A stretch of 64,000 nucleotides of DNA, from contig OW121847.1 in the NCBI GenBank assembly GCA_933228895.1, forward strand, positions 126,584,350 through 126,648,349, written 5' to 3'. Both the position numbers and the translations under genes were made by a program. Below, one piece after another: positions 25,980-39,000 of the stretch (position 1 is the first letter of the stretch; each line of letters starts with the position of its first letter). The stretch is from Platycnemis pennipes (taxonomy: Eukaryota; Arthropoda; Insecta; Odonata; Platycnemididae). A model generated the notes under the pieces. That model had not been told where the DNA came from. It saw nothing but the letters and a program-made list of their open reading frames with translations, and made no database searches.

Positions 25980-26640
25980 AATATAAATAGAATATTTATT
26001 TATTCTGCTCCGGGTATCACCCATAGAGCACATACAAAATTTTACAAAGTGAACGGACATACGTAAAATTGATATATTTCATGCATAGCTAACAGATTAC
26101 AAAAGTATTGACAAGAATAATAATAGGGCCTTGGTTTATGAAGGTAAAATGCAACCAGAAAGTTACATAGAGATATACTAGACATTGAGATATTACCAGG
26201 ATCATTTGTTAAGCAGAGTATGATGCAGTTTATATTTGAATGTGTGTGAGGACCCCAATCTTTTAAGATGTAGAGGCAGGGAATTCTAGTATTTAGACGC
26301 AGTAATTAGGAAAGAATTAAAATGCACCTTAGTTCGGGGTGTGGGATGGTATAAAGAATTGTAGTCCTAGCGGGATTTCCTGCATGTGATATCTGACCTA
26401 ACCAAAAACATTTCCAGAATGTATTCCGGCGTTTCTTCTTGGAAGAGAGAGAAAAGAAAAGCCCCCAAAAAGTATTTCCTTCTGTCACTAGGTTTTAACC
26501 AGCCTAGGTTTAATAAATGCCCCGACACGTGGGCATCTTTACTAAGGTCCAGGACAAATCTGACACAAGTATTAAGTAATCTTTGTAATTGTAATGTAAT
26601 GAACGCCAATTGAGTGTGCGTTTTAGTGTTACATTATGGT
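25980..26640 (-). mobile_element. Decayed non-LTR retrotransposon (LINE), 3' end, second family
   Basis: On the minus strand the segment encodes a LINE ORF2 tail and then a roughly 200-bp 3' UTR ending in AATAAATAAATATTC-like repeats at 25980-26005, as CR1/L2-type elements often do. The protein remnant includes LQLQRLLNTCVRFVLDL, HLLNLGWLKPSDRRKYF and, after a frame change, a KY*NSLPLHLKRLG stretch. The tail resembles that of CR1/jockey-like elements (...LQRLQN.CVRFI...LGWL....RR.YF...WNSLP...). It is 5'-truncated and distinct from the copy at 16.4-17.0 kb. Confidence 0.85.
26202..26609 (-). pseudogene. LINE ORF2 C-terminal remnant, frameshifted
   Basis: The first part, 26609 down to about 26370, reads through QRLLNTCVRFVLDLSKDAHV, then LGWLKPSDRRKYFLGAFLFS and TPEYILEMF. 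It then meets a stop at 26367-26369. The continuation is in another frame (about 26344 down to 26202): PTPRTKVHFNSFLITASKY, a stop at 26286-26288 where these proteins normally have the tryptophan of WNSLP, then NSLPLHLKRLGSSHTFKYK and the terminal TGA. One frameshift and one nonsense change make it a pseudogene. Confidence 0.8.
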
Positions 26641-26672
26641 TCAGTATCATATGATCCCTTTTATTAAGAAAC

Positions 26673-26700
26673 ATTCTTGGTCAAAGTGGTGACCAAGAAT
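26673..26700. repeat. Perfect hairpin, 11-bp arms and 6-nt loop
   Basis: ATTCTTGGTCA, loop AAGTGG, then TGACCAAGAAT. It lies about 30 bp beyond the upstream limit of the LINE remnant at 25980-26640. The half GGTCAAAG recurs once more 30 bp downstream. Confidence 0.85.
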
Positions 26701-27700
26701 GGCCAGAGGTTTTGGTCAAAGGAAATTTCTTCTCCTTTTCAATTTATGTTTTAACTTTTTTTAAAATTTAAATGTAATAAATGATAGGTAAGCCTAGATA
26801 TTGGGGGGAACGCTCGTAAAAGGGAGAATAGATACGGTCGGAATCGGAAAAATACGGTTATTCAAAATGATTAAATAAATTTCAGATGGGAAATTAGAAT
26901 CAGTAAGAAAAGAAAGCCATTGGAATGAAAATTTCATCAAATACATGCTTTATATACCTGTTATTCAGCGTTTTACTACTTTAGCTACTGACTTATCGTT
27001 TTTGTTAATCGAATGTTCTCTAATAATTGTTAAGGAAAAAAGAAACTTTGTTTCATTCCAAGACGTAACTTATGCAATTAAAATTCGCTAGGCATAACGC
27101 ATATTTTGTGAATTCTTTAATTTGTTAGTAAGGAAATTTCACTCGTATACATATGCTCCACAAAATTGAGGCAATAGAGGACATTTATCCTCATCATTCG
27201 GTGTACACTGTGATCACTTAAAACGCCAGATGTCTGTCGATTATGTGCGTAAATTAAATAATGGTAGGAACTAATGTAATCCATTTGCATAGGTAGCCTA
27301 AAAATGTCTACTCATTGTTTATTGCTGGAAACTTGCGCTGGCGTATGTGATAAAATTTGTCTTAAAATAACCCCCTTCTCCTTGATTAATTTTCTCATTA
27401 TCACGTTGTTCTGTAACGAGTAAATGCGTCAATCGCTGCTGATGAATTAGGATTCGTACTTACAAGTCAATGAGGTCGCTTCTTATGTGAATTGAAATCG
27501 AGTACACCTAGGGAGGGCCCGCGCACACTACAGTTTAGATTTACTTATCAGATTTATCGAGATGATTGGTAATCAACGCCGCTAGTTTATTTTCGGCTCA
27601 GTGGCTTTATGATTTTTCTTTAATCCGAATATCATTTTTTTTAGGTCTTCACAAAAAGGGTGGCGTATTCATTCCAAGCGAGGCGCAAAATCCGAACGGA
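26701..27700. other. AT-rich DNA, nothing recognised
   Basis: Only short frames and A/T runs are seen. Confidence 0.4.
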
Positions 27701-30700
27701 AATTTGGATTCTGTCACCTTTTCGTTAGCCGAGGGGATTGGCTCCCCTGCGCCGTCTTCGATTGGCCTAAGGGATCGTCTTGGGACACCATCTTCCCCTG
27801 TCTCTTATTCCCTTCCTAACTATCTTCCCCCTCCGCCGCCCTCTTTCCCATCCAACCGCCCCTCCCGCACACCCTTTCCCGCCTGTGAAGATGTCACCCG
27901 ACCGAGAGGCTCGCACCCCTCCCACCCACCTCTACTCTTCATCCCCCCACACCCCTTTGAAGGCTGTCGTTTATCGAAGAAAATCTCGCCACGTCTGCAT
28001 GAAATTCAGTCGGTCCATTTCACCATCTTTCCCCCTCGCTCCTCCCGCCCGTTCCCCCGCCATTTCCTGCCCCCCCATCCCAACCCATTCCACCGCCCCC
28101 AGCCGCGTCCCTCAGGGTTAAAATCCCTTCGTTCTGCATGCCCAACCTTCCCTTTTTTTTCTTCTTCCTTCTCCCTCTCCCCTCCCCCATCCATGACCCA
28201 TTTATATTCGTGCGAAATCAATGCTTCTTCCCATCCCCTCCGAACTTACTGTAACCCTTCATCTCCTTTCGTACTCGAGGCTGGGAGTTTTTCCCCGCCC
28301 GACCTCCCCACCTTGGGAGAAGCCAGAGAAGAAGCGTATTTCATCACGGCTCGCCTGTCGGGAGTGCACTCTGTCTGTCTCCAACTCTTTCTTCCACCAC
28401 CCCCCTCCCCACTCTTCCGCCAGATCTCCTATTCCTATCGTTCTATTCACTCTCAAACCCTGCTCTCGCACTGCCCTCTCCCTCCAGTCACTTCCTCCAC
28501 CGCCGTGCGCATAGGCAAGCACGGTAAATCCTCGCCTTTCCCTACGCCCCCCCTTTCAACTCCCTGCGCTTCCTTGCCTATTCCTCAGTCCCGGGGATGA
28601 GAGACGGATCAGAATTTATCGCGCTGCCCCACCCCGGAAACGGGAGCCTTTTAAAGAAAGACGGCGGGGAGAGGTGTGGGGAGGGGGGTTGACGGAAAGG
28701 GTGGGGAGATGGTGGAAAGGGTGGATGCTGAACCCTGGAAATGAAATTCGCCCTCTTTTCCTCTATTTCTCTCGCCTGCTCCTTTTTGAGAACCCTTTCC
28801 CTCCCCCGCGCTCCCCACCCTCAGCACCAAATCCTCCAACTCCTTCCCCCACTCGTACTCCGTATAGTCTCCCAGCCCATTCACCCCTTTCCTCCGTTGC
28901 TATCCCCCCCCACCCCACCTATTCCTTTATGTGCGCGCTCGTGTGTTGGTGCGTGCGTACGCGTAGGCCCCTCGGCGAGTTGCCGGGCGGAGGGAAGCTG
29001 AAAGGAGGAGGAGGAAGAGGAGGAGGACCCTTTTGCGTGAAAGCGTTCCCTTTCCTCCACAACTTCCTCCGCTCTCCCCTGTCCCTTTCTCCCCTTCCTC
29101 GTCCCTCCCTCGCCGTTTCTCTCCTTTCCCTCCTCCTCTCAAGTGGAAGATGGAGGAGGATTTGATTCTCGAGCGACGCCACCCCTCCTCTCGAGTCCCT
29201 TCGCTACATTGCAGATTTGAGTGCACTTAGGCGTGCGTCTCGTTAATGTGCGCGGCGTATTCTCTCATAATCATGAGGGAAGGAGCCAGCTCTCTCTCTT
29301 TCTCGCGTTCGTCCTTGAGATCCCTGCGTTATACTGCCCCCCGCGGGAGGTTTTTTTTCTGCTCGAAGTATTTCCTTGCGGGATTTCGTCGGGATTCGGT
29401 GGGTGTATATAGTCGCGGTGTGCGCTAGGTTTCCGGCCGGTTTCTCTTGCCGGCCTCCCCGCGATTTGTGGGCCTCGCTAGAGATTTGGGTCCGCATTTG
29501 CTATTCCCTCTTGCTTCGTTTGAAAATCATTCGGCTGTTACGTCGCCCGCCCGATATTCAGAACCCTCCCGGGCCGAAAAATATTCTGCCGTTCGTCCTC
29601 CTTTTCTCGTCCTCTTCATGTATAAAGGTCCTCTTCGTAAGCCGTCGTAATGGCCCTTCCTCTCTTTCTCCCCCTGCATCTTTTATCTCAAGGTATCTCC
29701 TATCCCAACGTTCCTTCGGTCCTTCCTTCTGGCTTGATTCTACTTCGACAAACACCCTTATTCTGCTCTCACGTATGAAATCACCTCTCTCCACTGCCTC
29801 TATGTTGTCTCCTCTTTATAACGCCTCTTTAAAGATACTTTCCTTTCTCTCCATCTATTATTCATCACCGACTTCCTCTCTTTCTTTCATCTTCCCCTTC
29901 GGCCATTTCCTCCCCCGATTTCTGTCCCATGTCTCGTCCGCTAGCCAACTTGCCCCATTCTATGATCTACGCCATACGCGACATATCGTAAAATTCCTAG
30001 ATCTTTTCGTACCCAACAAAGACCCCGTCGTCACTGGGGAGCCTTATAAAATGCAAGTCTCTGCTCGGCCCCGATCCAACGTATTCCTTAACCTCATTTT
30101 TAGGTCCCGATTCAAGCCCTGCCGTAAAATTGCGACCGATAAAAGGCTCCCATAAACGTGGGAAAAATCAACACTCCGGCCATTTTTTCTCAAAAACACG
30201 CATTCCGGTAAGTTTTAGTGACCGTATTTCCCGAGTGGCGCATCGGTTGGCAGGGCACTGCGGGAAGGACGCCATCAGTGTGTGTACTGAGGTATTTAAT
30301 TTTCGTGTATAGCCGCTCGGGCGTCGCCCCCTTCCCACTGGTACGCCTTTCATGCGGTTTTGTTATTTTTGAATCCCGCTGTTCCATTGCCGGCGCTCCT
30401 AAATCTCTTCCCGCGGTCAACAAACAAACGGTTCTCGTTAAACCTCTCTCGGATTCCCGGTCGCACATATTTCGGTCGCATCGTTCTCCCGTGAGAGGTT
30501 TTTTTTTCCTTCCCAGGAACAAATTTTTTTCGTGAAAAATCCTCTGCGACCTCGCGCGCGTATCCTATCTTTTCTCTCCCCCGCCTTTTCTCCCCATCGA
30601 CTGCAAGGGGTTAGATCCCTCCCCCCAGAGTGGTGTGTGGCTCAGTGGTAGTGGTAGTCATAGACCAAGAGATGAGTTGATAGTCGGAAGGCAAAAGGCC

Positions 30701-31810
30701 ACAGTGGATTAATAAAGTGTCGGTGACGAGCGTAAATTTGCGTTCGTCCTCACCCATTTCTCCCTCTGTTGCCCACTTGTCTTTCTGACCACACACACAC
30801 GCACGCTCGCCCCTACCCTCGAGCACCCTTATTCCTCTCAACGATTTTTGAGCGCGGAATTGAATTTGGATCCACGCTGTTCCCTCTCATACCTCTCTCC
30901 GGCCGCCCGCAGAAGTGATTCCGGGAACGGTTGAAGTGGCGACGGTGGTCTTCGGACCCTTCGCCTCCCTCGCACCTCCTCCCCTGCCCACCTTAGTCTC
31001 CTCCCTCCCACGTAGTCTCTTCTCCCCGCCCTCACCACCCTTACCGCCTCCCATTCTCCCTCTAGCTCCACATTTCACCCCTTTTTCCCAAAACCTGGAG
31101 AAAAAAAACGCTCGTCCGCAACCTCACGCTAACATTTCTTCCTCCTATTCCTCCACCTCGTCCCGCCACACCTCCAAACCAAAACAGCCTTCTCGCGCCC
31201 ATCCCTCCCTAAACCACCCTCCTCCTTTTTGTTGTCCTGCCCCGCCCCTCTACACACTTCTCCCTTCCTCATCCCGTCCACCCCCGAGGCCTCATCCCTC
31301 CGCCGCGTCCGGTCTACCCCTTCAATTCTGTGCATCCCGCGCTGTCATTTATTTCCGATTCCGTATTGGATTTCCCACTCCGTCATAAGCGAGCCGTCCT
31401 TCTCCACCCGCTATTCCTCCGGCGTCTTCGGAGAGGGCCGCCCTTCCCTCTCACCCTCCCTTCTCAAATCCCACACCCTCCCTCCGCAGAAGTTGTCCAT
31501 TTTCACGGTTCTGCTCTCGACCGTTTCTGCGTCAGTCCTAAATCGCTTTTTCTCCTGGTCATTCCCAGCGACGGCTTTCCCCTTCTCTCCCTCCCTGGCC
31601 TGCGTTGCCACCCCAGCACCCTTTCCATCCTGGACCCTCCGAGCCCTCCCTCTCCCCTCCCGGTCATCCTAACTTTTTCCTTACCCCATTGGAGTCTCTA
31701 TCGCTCCCCTGAGAAGATCCCTCTACGACCAATCCCCTTCCCCCGCTTGCATTGCACTCCGTCCCCTTCCCACCTCCACGCTCCCCATCCCCCTGTCGTC
31801 TGCCCTTAGC
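27701..31810. other. Cluster of C/T-rich blocks
   Basis: 27780-28600, 28780-29130, 29620-30000 and 30940-31810 are pyrimidine-rich on the plus strand, with purine-rich or neutral gaps (28600-28740, 28970-29030, 30180-30540). Frames of 344 (27566), 259 (29376) and 159 codons are attributed to low stop density. No splice-supported or domain-bearing gene is seen. Confidence 0.55.
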
Positions 31811-32078
31811 CTTGTTTATCAATCTCATTCCATTCGCTTTTTTTTGTCTTTTTACGGCCGTAGACTGGCCAGTCTTCCGCGTAAAGCCATTAAAAGCAGA
31901 TGGGGACAGTCGTCATTGCAGAGAATATGTTTCCGAATTTCGTAGCCCGAAACGTGAGAACGGCTTGAGGACTAATCAATGAAGTGCCGTAGTCAAGCGC
32001 ATCGATGTCCTGGAAACTTCTCCTGTCATTAAAACGATGACGCGCTCTGATTACATCATTTAATGGTTTAGGGGACGT

Positions 32079-32099
32079 ATTTCATTTCATTTCATTTCT
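32079..32099. repeat. (ATTTC)4 microsatellite
   Basis: Four tandem ATTTC units in AT-rich DNA. Confidence 0.85.
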
Positions 32100-32962
32100 A
32101 ATTTGGTTATACTGTTGCAATTTCACGGTGCATTTTAGATAGATGCGAATCTCGTATTCATTAATTTTGATGGCAAGATAGAAATAAATTCCGTTTTTAC
32201 TAGCGAAAGTTTTCCGAGCTTATCAGAGTACAATTTCCAAATGCGGATTGATGTTACTATGGGATGGATTTTGATTTAGTAAGGTAGCTTTAAATGGAGT
32301 GGGGAATTAATTGTCTCTCTCTATATATTGAAAAGAGAATCATTGTGTTGAATTAGTGTGCAAGTCCACTGTTGAAGTAGGAAAATTAAATTGGAATTGA
32401 ATGCGAAACGTGTAGGAAGACTTTTTCATTCAAGGGTGAATTATACTGCTTTCCTGTTTTGCTCTAATCTCGCATCTCCCGTTTCTAGAACGTAACATGA
32501 ACACGGCGAGCCCTTCAAGATTATAATTTTCGATATCTCCCCGTGAGAATTTATTGATTTCTCTCATTACGAAAGCGTTTTCACCTTTTCAACAATTTTC
32601 ATCCCTTCTTCCCGAAGATATCAGCCGTTTGGGCTCGGGGAACCCGCCCCGTTGCCAAACTTCCTCTCCTCCCATGCTAATCGCCGTCATGGCGGCACCA
32701 CCCTTTTCCCGACGGAGGGAGTAAGAAGAGAGAGTGGATTTAAGGGGAATGAGGTGCTCCACCCCTTCCCACCCCCGCCGCATCTCGCAGGATGCGACAG
32801 ATGCGGGAATCCGGAAGCCTGAAATGAGAGAGAGAGGGAGTCCGTGGAACAATTTGTTTTCGAGGGAGGGTGCGAGGTCGGTAAATTGTTAGTCGTGGAG
32901 GTGGTGTTTGTGTGTCTCGGTGAGGAGGGAGGGAATGAAATGGAAGAGGAGACGCGGAGGAA

Positions 32963-32979
32963 GGGGGGGGGGGGGGGGG
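32963..32979. repeat. G17 homopolymer
   Basis: Seventeen consecutive G residues lie in a purine-rich stretch. Length calls in such runs are error-prone. Confidence 0.9.
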
Positions 32980-33454
32980 CTGATAGGTAAGGCACCGGGG
33001 AAGGAGTTGGATAAACGCAGTCACCACCACCACCACAACCTCCGCTACGATTTTACTCTCCGCTGTGCGTTCGTCCGTCCCGCCGACGTAAAATGCGCTC
33101 GGGATTTGTCGGCGCCTTATCTTTTTTTTTTAGATTCCTCTCTCACGAGTTTCCCGCCTTTATTGTTGTCGTTCCGCTATGAAGTGCATCATGGGAGCGG
33201 TAATGATGGAAACATATTCGTGCTCGTTCGCTACCGTGCGCAAAACTCGTTCTTCCCCCCACCACTGGAGAGAGCGAGGGAGAGGGAGGTGGGTGTGCGA
33301 TGGGGAAGATGGAGTCCGCCCACGCGTCGCGGACGGAAGACTCCGGGGCCCTTCCACGGGAGAAGCCGGGGCACCCATCGCCGCTGCCGCCCCGCGGGTT
33401 GTTTCCCTGAGGTAGTAGTAGTTCGTCGGTGGAGGAAGAGAGAGGTGCCCCTCT

Positions 33455-33483
33455 GGGTGGGGGGAGAGGGGCGGCGGGAGGGG
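33455..33483 (+). other. Potential G-quadruplex
   Basis: Five G-runs of three or more occur within 29 bp (GGG, GGGGGG, GGGG, GGG, GGGG) with loops of 1-4 nt, which meets the usual four-run pattern. Whether it folds or matters in the cell is unknown. Confidence 0.6.
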
Positions 33484-33530
33484 AGAGCACTCTGTGGGGG
33501 AATTCAAGCGGAATGGCTCCAGCGGGATCG

Positions 33531-35745
33531 ATAACACCACCACCACCTCCGCTACACTCCTCATCCTCCTCGTCCCTCCTCTCTTTATCCCCTCCCCTTT
33601 TCCTCCAATCTCCCTCTATCCTTGGACCTCCTCCTCATGGGCCCACCCCTGCTCCTGCCCACCCCTAGCAAGCACCCTGGGCCCACTTTGTTCTCCCATC
33701 TCCCTTCATTCCTTTCCCTGTCTCTCACCTCCGTCCTCCGCTCTTTCCTCATTCCTTCCTCTGTGAAGTCTCCTTTTAGCCGAGGCGATTCTCTCTTGTA
33801 TCTAACTCGCGCACTCACTCTGTCATTCTTTCCGTTTACGCTCCCCCCTTTTCCATCATTTTCCCCTCGACCTCTCTCTCCTCATCCTCCACTCCGATTC
33901 CTGCCTCCTCTCGATTTTCATCCCTTAGCCCTTAGCCTTTGACCTTCTCCCACGTACTTTCCCTCCAGCCGTATCACATCCCTCCCTCACCCTCTTTCCG
34001 CCCGTCGCACTATCTTCCTCATCCACCCGCCTCCTGCCCAAAACCTTCTCTTATTTCTTCCTTTATACCGCCTGCTCCTTGATCCTCTCCCCACTTCTTT
34101 ATCCTTCCTCTTAATATCTCATATTTCTTTGCTCCACTCTATCGCCGTCTCTTATCTCACCTTATTTTATGGCCCGGAAATCTTATAATGCCCCAATAAA
34201 TTGTGGAAGTTTAGTTTTTAAACTTTCTCGCGTTGTCCATTTCTCTCCACCTTGGCGTAATTTTCTGCATTTCGGTCGCTTTTTTCGCCACTTATAGGTA
34301 CTATTTTAATTCTCAGGACGAGCTTACCTTTCGTTGCGTTCTTATGGCTCTCGCCATTTGCGTGTAAATGCAGTAACCCGCTTCCACCCTTCCCGATTCT
34401 CTTCATTTTATCACAAAAATCTGTCCCCTTCGACCATTCCCTGCCCATTTCTCTCTCTCTCTTCCCACCCATCCCTCTCCCTTTATCTTATCCTCAGTGC
34501 CTATTTCTTCCTTAAGTCCCAAGACGTTTATCTCTCCAATCTCCACTTCCCTTACCATTCTTGTCTTCCTCCTTTTCCCTTGCTAATCCCTCTTCCTCTC
34601 TTCTCTGCACTCCCTTACCCATGTTCTCCGTCCTCCCTCTCTACCCACCAATATCGACCGTTCGTTTGAAATCCTCTTTTTGGCCTCTTGGCTTCGTTAC
34701 ATTCCGTCTCTGACTGAAACCGTTCTCCCATTTCCCTTCTCTATGATTCGGAGTCCCACCCATCCCTCTGCCCCATATCTCTCTCGCTCTTTCTCATCCT
34801 CCCACTCGCTGGCATGCTGCCTGCCTCTTTCCCTCATCCTCATTATCCACTCCTTACACAACTCTCTTGTCATCTCCCATCTCTCACTATCTCTCACTCT
34901 TTTATGCCCCTCCGTTTTGTGACACCCACTGGCTGCTTATTCCCAGCCCATACTCTTCCACCCTCTCCCCCCCTCTCTTCCCTACCAACCTTCTCTCATA
35001 TTCTACCTTCATTTTTCCTCCCGTCCTCCCTCCGCTTCCGCATCTTCCTCCCACTCGCTATCTTTTCTCACTCACCTCCGCTCCCCATCCTCCCCCAATG
35101 CTTGCATCCACATCATCCCCTTCCTTCACCCCTGCAACCCTCTCCACCCTGCTGCCTCCTCGGCCATTTTCTCGTACTGCTTATCTCTTCCGGGCCACCC
35201 CCTCTTCTCTTTCCCCCCACCCCGCGCCCTGCACACCGGGTGCTGAAGCCCCGAGGGCGATTGCGATGGCAAGAGTTTTCGGGTGCGTAGGAACTTCCAC
35301 CTCTCCGGCCCTTCCTCCCCGCGCCCTCCGTGGGTTTAGTGTAAGGCCCATCTACCCTCTTTCTCCTTTCCCTCTCCTCCGCTTACGACTGCTAACGCCC
35401 CTCCGCTATGGGTGGTATCTTTTGGTGGCGAACTTTACCGCCACCATCACCACCTTCTCCTGCTCCTCTGTTTCATTTTCTCGATCCCTCCGCCTCTTCC
35501 GTGCCCCTTCCTATTATCTTTCTCTTCTTGCTTGGAGTCTCCCTTTTCCTATTTTACTTCTCATTTCTTCTGTGGTCCTCCCTTCCCAGGTTCTTCCTAC
35601 GCGCTCATCTCACTTTATCCTTCGTGTTTGTCTATCTATTAGCCCTCCATTTTATTTTGTCTTCCCTTCTATTTATCATCTCCTTGCTGTGATTTTCTAT
35701 TTAGTGTCTTTATTTTTTTCTCTTCTGTATTCTTCGCCGAATTAG
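33531..35745. other. Long C/T-rich block
   Basis: About 2.2 kb is nearly continuously pyrimidine-rich on the plus strand, with a break at 34190-34340. Frames of 292 (34867) and 158 codons arise from composition. The encoded peptides are Ser/Pro/Leu/Phe-rich without domains. Confidence 0.55.
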
Positions 35746-35802
35746 TTAGGTGGACATTGTATGTGAACTCGTGTGTGAGTCCTGCCATGCTGTATTTTGT
35801 GT

Positions 35803-35823
35803 ATTATTAATATTATTATTATT
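35803..35823. repeat. (ATT)n microsatellite
   Basis: A short ATT array with one interruption, at the end of an AT-rich patch directly after a long C/T-rich block. Arrays of this kind can mark the 3' end of a LINE, but I find no coding remnant upstream. Confidence 0.8.
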
Positions 35824-35892
35824 GATGGAATACCAAATTATCATTAATTTCCTATCTTCCTCTTTCCATCTCACTTAGCATTATTCTTAGTA

Positions 35893-36040
35893 GGCCGGCC
35901 GTTGTGGTCAGGTTAGCAGCGTCGTTGTCTTGTAAGTTCGGAGGTTCGAAATCCGCCTCGGGTAAGGATACTTTGTTGCATAGGTTGTAATGTGCGATAT
36001 GTTCCTAGCCGTTGGTCATCTAAAAACAAGTCAAATACTC
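35893..36040 (+). mobile_element. tRNA-derived SINE-like unit
   Basis: GTGGTCAGGTTAGCAGC (35904-35920) fits an A box and GGTTCGAAATCC (35943-35954) fits a B box, 22 bp apart. The T stem is poorly paired and no acceptor stem closes, so this is a SINE head rather than a tRNA gene. The 3' boundary is uncertain. Confidence 0.55.
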
Positions 36041-39000
36041 TCGTTGTAGCAAACCGCTAGTTTTCCCATCCGTCCACTCCCTAATGTCTCCTTCGCTCCT
36101 CTGGTTCCTCAGCGCGTGCTCTCCCTCTCGCATCTAACCCTCCGCCCTTTCGAGCCGTGCACGCGCGCTTCCATTCTGCGCATTTCGCATTCTTCGTGGC
36201 CCATTCCCGCACGTGAGGGCCGTCCGGGTCCATCTTACATGCCCATTCTCCCTATTCCCTCCCTCGGAGTGACGGAGATAGGGAACGGTGGTCCTCGAGG
36301 CGGAAACTGGTGAAGTAGCAATAGTAAGGGAGGAGGCCGAAGAGTTTTTCGGAGGGATCCGCATTTTTTCCCCTCTTTCTCTCCCTCTAACCTCCTTTCC
36401 GATTTCAGCCATTGGCTTCTCCGCTCTTTAATCGGAACCCTATTCTTCCTCCTCTTTCTCGGGGCCCCAAGAACCCTGGCTCCGTGCCCTCCGGCCCTCT
36501 CTCTCTCTGCGGCCCCCGGGGGCGGTTGCGTGGGATCCCAAGCGGCCGTCCTGCCTAGCTCTAGGAGGACGCTGCCGTCGCATTTTTCAGGCCCCCTCTC
36601 CACGCCCTCATTTCCCGCACACCGCCTTGTGTCCCGTTTAAGGCAGGTCGCGATTTGCGGGGCATTTGTCAAGGCGGATTCCCACTGCGGGAGTTTTTCC
36701 TTCCCTTGTGGTGAGAATGTGGGGATGGGAATTTTTATGTGCACCAAAAAGGGTTTTGGGATTTGTGGCGGATTATATGACCAGAGGTGAGCGAGGGGTG
36801 CGGTGTTTAAGTTTGTTAAAAGACGAGCTCGTGTATTTCATTTCAATTTCCTAACACCGTAACGTGAACTCACCTAGTGTTGGAAAATCCAACGGCCTTA
36901 AAACTCGATGGTTTGGTGCGTTGTTTAACAATGCAAAAGTTGTAAAATCCCCTGGGTAAAGGTTTCGTAGTGACCGATTGAAATAGTAACTGATTATAAG
37001 CTAAATGGCATTAATTTACATTAAATTGACGTTTAGTTCTGTTTCGCCAGGATCAATGTTCTTGTGCTAGCTTTTAACAGAAAATATATTCAAACTGAAG
37101 GATTCAATTCTTGGACATCGAACCAGCGTGAAAAATGCTTGAGCGAAGATGTCATACCTGATCATAGACATAGACATAATTTATTCATTGTTGTAAAGAA
37201 ATAGGTTCAGTTTTACTGTGTTAATAGGGAAATGACCTTCCGTCATGGAATTTTAATATTGTAACCGTAAAGCAATATTCGCATATTTTCCTGTCCATTA
37301 TAGGGAATTTTATGAGGCATTGTGATGCATCCCTTTTCTCATGATTTCATGCATGGTGTTCTATGTAGATGTTCCGCATCCGTTCTCAGAAAGATTTAGC
37401 TTCATCTTGAGCTATTTATGTTTGCATTCATATCGTGCGTTTATGGCATTCTCGAGTGCATGTTTTCTGACGGTCGGTATGTCATGAAATCTAGTCCAAC
37501 TAAAGCTAGGGTTAGTCTAAAGAGATATGTAGTCTGTTCGTTAAAGGCGAAGTTTACTCGCTGTGAGTGTCGTGAGCGTGAGCTCGGGACTCATTGATCT
37601 GTTTTCCACTTTACCTACCTAAGGAACGCTATTTAGGGAACTGGTGCTTAGTATACGGACGTCAGGTTAGGATATTTCCCGAGCTCTGTTTTGTTTGCAC
37701 GCGATTTCCTTGACGGACGGCAAATTATAAGTTTTAAGAGAGTTTTAACACCATTAAAATATGGTAAAATTTCCGAGCAGAATTCAACACCTGCGAGGTA
37801 GATAGCCTGTGGCGTGTATCTTGAGGTATTTTAGGAATAAACTAAGCACCAGTATTAATTCCAGATTTCGTGCATAATCTCGTTATTCCTCTGGGATTGA
37901 AACTGTCATCATATTTTCCAGCAAAAATTGATATTACAAATTTTCCGGATCCTCGGGTGTTCCTCTGAGTAATAGAAAATGGTATTCTTATCCCAAGTGA
38001 GAGCTTTAGAGATGTGCTTATGAGGTAGGAAGAAAATATGCTCCGAAAAAAGGGAAAACTGAAGTTATATCCGGAGCAGCGGGAGGGATGCGAAGTTTAA
38101 TAGAATGCTTTTTCTGGTGACCTGGGAACGGGCCTGAAAAAATATGAGGGGAAAATCTGGCGAAGAAGATTAAAACGAAGAATGAATGGTTAAAAAAAAT
38201 TCCCGAGGTACCAGAATTCTTGAATTTGAGGAAAGGAAAAGTATGTGGGATATTATCTAATAGACTTGCCTACGAAGGCTCACATCACTCCATCTGTTCG
38301 AAAGATAGTAGAAAGATGTTTTAGACCGTTCCGCAAGTATTAAAACTTTGAAAAGTGGCTCATAATGTTCTGTAAAAACTTGCACACCTCAGGGTATTTC
38401 CCTAGCATTTTTATCCGCTTTTTACGGCTGGCGAGAATGGTTTTATTCTTGAACGCCCTTTCTAGTTTAGAACATTTATTTGATAAGGTCCGAAACCTCG
38501 TGACCGTCTTCCTCTTTATGTTGGTAGCATAAAAGGTCACTTTCGTGCCTTATATTTGGGAAAAAAAACTTGAAAACTTAAGTTCTTAACCAAGCCTCGG
38601 GTATATAGGTAGGCGATTAGCTGTTATTCCTCTTTGAGGCTACAGCGATATAATCCTTTGCAATGAAAATGGGAAGCTGTCGAATGTTATCGAAAAGCAT
38701 CCTAAATCTGGTTGTGAGTGGTAATTTGTGATGTTTTAGCTTGTTCATTTTAAATCTTTAATCCGTAAGAAATCTCACAGATAAAAGTGAATTCTGGGAG
38801 GAAATTTTAATGTCTACATTTTGTTTGATGAAAAAATTTGTTGGATTGTTTCGAGCATATGGATGATGAATATGCACTGTTCTATATTCTAACGTGTTTT
38901 TTTATCTAATCTCCGTGGTGATAATCCTATGCTCTTCACTTTGTAGCTAATTTTCCAATATTGTTATTTTTCTGAGCGTTTTGGCCAGAAATATTGGTAA

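Larger units (their letters stand above)
31811..33530. other. AT-rich DNA then purine-rich stretch
   Basis: 31.8-32.58 kb is AT-rich. 32.7-33.0 kb and 33.25-33.5 kb are purine-rich with CAC/CCA repeats around 33022-33040. The 208-codon frame at 32908 runs through the G17 tract and is not credible. Confidence 0.4.

Noticed and set aside
27566..28600. 344-codon plus-strand ORF
   Set aside because: It lies in a C/T-rich block where stops are rare. The peptide is Pro/Ser/Phe-rich with no domain, and overlapping frames of similar character exist.
30225..30320. Possible tRNA-derived repeat (GTGGCGCATCGGTTGGCAGGG)
   Set aside because: An A-box-like word only, with no B box downstream.
34867..35745. 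292-codon plus-strand ORF
   Set aside because: Compositional frame in a polypyrimidine block. The hydrophobic Leu/Phe/Ser content comes from CTN/TTN/TCN codons and is not evidence of membrane segments.
38340..38540. 66-codon basic minus-strand ORF
   Set aside because: Short, unrecognised and without a flanking gene structure.
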